A stretch of 64,000 nt of DNA, taken from assembly GCA_016213675.1 (NCBI GenBank), contig JACQZW010000073.1:1-64000 (forward strand), given 5' to 3'. Shown here piece by piece: positions 63,306 to 64,000 of this stretch. The notes under the pieces were generated by a model. It was given only the letters and a program-made list of their open reading frames with translations, was not told where the DNA came from and searched no databases. A program made the position numbers and the translations under genes. Positions within the stretch are counted from its first letter, which is position 1. Each line of letters begins with the position of its first letter. This stretch comes from Acidobacteriota bacterium (lineage in GTDB: Bacteria; Acidobacteriota; Thermoanaerobaculia; Thermoanaerobaculales; Thermoanaerobaculaceae).

Positions 63306-64000
63306 GGTGGGAGCCGGCGAACAGGTCCCAGATCTCCAGACTCTCCAGCCGGTATCCGCCCCGTAGCAGCGCGCCACCGTCGCGCCCGAAACGGGCCGCG
63401 TCGCAGCCGACCAGCAGCACGGCCTCGGGATTCCACGCGAGGAGTCCGCCGCGTGCCTCGTCGGACAGTCCGGTCCGCGGTGGGTCGATCACCGCCAGGG
63501 TCCCGGTCGCCTCGCCGGGTACCCCGAGGTGGCTCTCGGCCGTCGCCGCCACGACGTCGGCCCCGGGGAGGTTGCGGCGGGCGGCGGCGGCGGCCGCGGC
63601 GTGCGACTCGACGACGGCAAGCTCGGAGATCCCTGCGTGGCGTGCGGCCGCAGCGAGGAAGCCGACGCCGCCGTAGAGGTCCACGACCCGCCGGCACCCC
63701 GCGACCGCGACCAGCTCGCCGACGCGGGCGAACAGGCGCGGCACGAGGTGCCGGTTGCCCTGGAAGAACGCGCCGACCGGAACCAAGAGCGGCACCGGCA
63801 ACTGCATGACCACGCCGTCGTCCCCCCAGCCGTCGCCGGCGACCGGCCCGGCCGGGTCGAGCCGCTGCCAGCCGGCCAGTCCCGGCACCGCGACGGCGGG
63901 CGGGCGCTCCGCGCCCCACCAACCGGCGACAGCGTGCTCTCCTTCCAGGTCCTCGAGCCACTCGAGCTCCCCCGGCGGCATGCCGGCGTCGCCCAGCGCC
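63274..64000 (-). CDS. rRNA/tRNA (uracil-C5)-methyltransferase, RlmD/TrmA-like, 5' truncated
   Basis: The frame is open to the right edge (visible 241 residues), so the N-terminal TRAM domain and start lie outside. Visible motifs are those of the uracil-5 methyltransferase family: FFQGNRHLVPRLF, VVDLYGGVGFLAAAARHAG (SAM-binding), VIDPPRTGLSDEA, and LLVGCDAARFGRD containing the catalytic Cys. The GGVGF and GCDAA variants differ from RumA's CGxGxF and CNPxT. The target base cannot be read. It is the upstream gene of the cluster running to comEC. Confidence 0.87.
   Translation of the reverse strand, partial: ALGDAGMPPGELEWLEDLEGEHAVAGWWGAERPPAVAVPGLAGWQRLDPAGPVAGDGWGDDGVVMQLPVPLLVPVGAFFQGNRHLVPRLFARVGELVAVAGCRRVVDLYGGVGFLAAAARHAGISELAVVESHAAAAAAARRNLPGADVVAATAESHLGVPGEATGTLAVIDPPRTGLSDEARGGLLAWNPEAVLLVGCDAARFGRDGGALLRGGYRLESLEIWDLFAGSHHAEIVALFRL

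Noticed and set aside
60966..63809. Plus-strand frame of 947 residues over comEC and miaA
   Set aside because: Arg/Gln/Gly-rich shadow; both minus-strand genes carry complete diagnostic motifs.

Overview
This window is about 70% GC, densely coded, and free of rRNA, tRNA, CRISPR, phage or insertion-sequence genes. The organism looks like a Gram-negative from the Acidobacteriota, possibly near Thermoanaerobaculia. Supporting signs are a GWxTD plus VWFA-related secreted protein, DUF4388 and DegV domains, lipoproteins, an MCE lipid-transport system and tripartite RND pumps. That placement is inferred from gene content; a delta-proteobacterial or myxobacterial relative is not excluded.

Layout. 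Positions 1-12944 are a heavy-metal efflux region. A CzcCBA-type operon with a CDF exporter (+) converges on a second tripartite RND operon (-) preceded by a His-rich small protein. Positions 12996-21796 hold an ArnT/PMT-like glycosyltransferase, a ZntA-type ATPase, an Fpr-type reductase, an aspartase carrying an N-terminal cyclic-nucleotide-binding-like domain, and a fusion of a pseudo-receiver, DUF4388 and DegV. Positions 21882-27727 hold a PIG-L deacetylase, another membrane glycosyltransferase, an exported guanidino-modifying (deiminase-like) enzyme and 1-pyrroline-5-carboxylate dehydrogenase. Positions 27865-34560 are three translationally coupled GT2 glycosyltransferases and a DUF3467 protein. 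Positions 34674-37644 (-) hold a cysteine desulfurase, a zinc-ribbon/FHA protein and MnmA, a likely sulfur-relay group for tRNA thiolation.

Positions 37681-48734 (+) run dnaB, mlaE, mlaF, an mlaD with a beta-rich tail, radA, a HEAT-repeat protein, an HD-GYP protein, an esterase and a CARDB-like secreted protein. The HEAT and HD-GYP proteins appear to share an N-terminal domain. Positions 48759-51017 (-) are a long-form isocitrate lyase. Positions 51177-64000 (-) are a closely packed co-directional cluster: RlmD/TrmA-like methyltransferase (cut by the window end), comEC, miaA, hfq, a lipoprotein, a Crp/Fnr regulator, pgsA, pepP, nadA, a MidA-like methyltransferase and the VWFA/GWxTD protein.

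Many neighbours overlap by four bases (ATGA, GTGA or TTGA), so translational coupling is common. No gap between genes exceeds about 170 bases. Several gaps hold hairpins or repeated elements. The most distinctive observations are the cNMP-like/aspartase fusion, the pseudo-receiver/DUF4388/DegV fusion, the HEAT/HD-GYP pair, the MCE protein with a beta-rich C-terminus, and two kinds of repeated intergenic sequence. All functional statements rest on motif reading; no database search was run.
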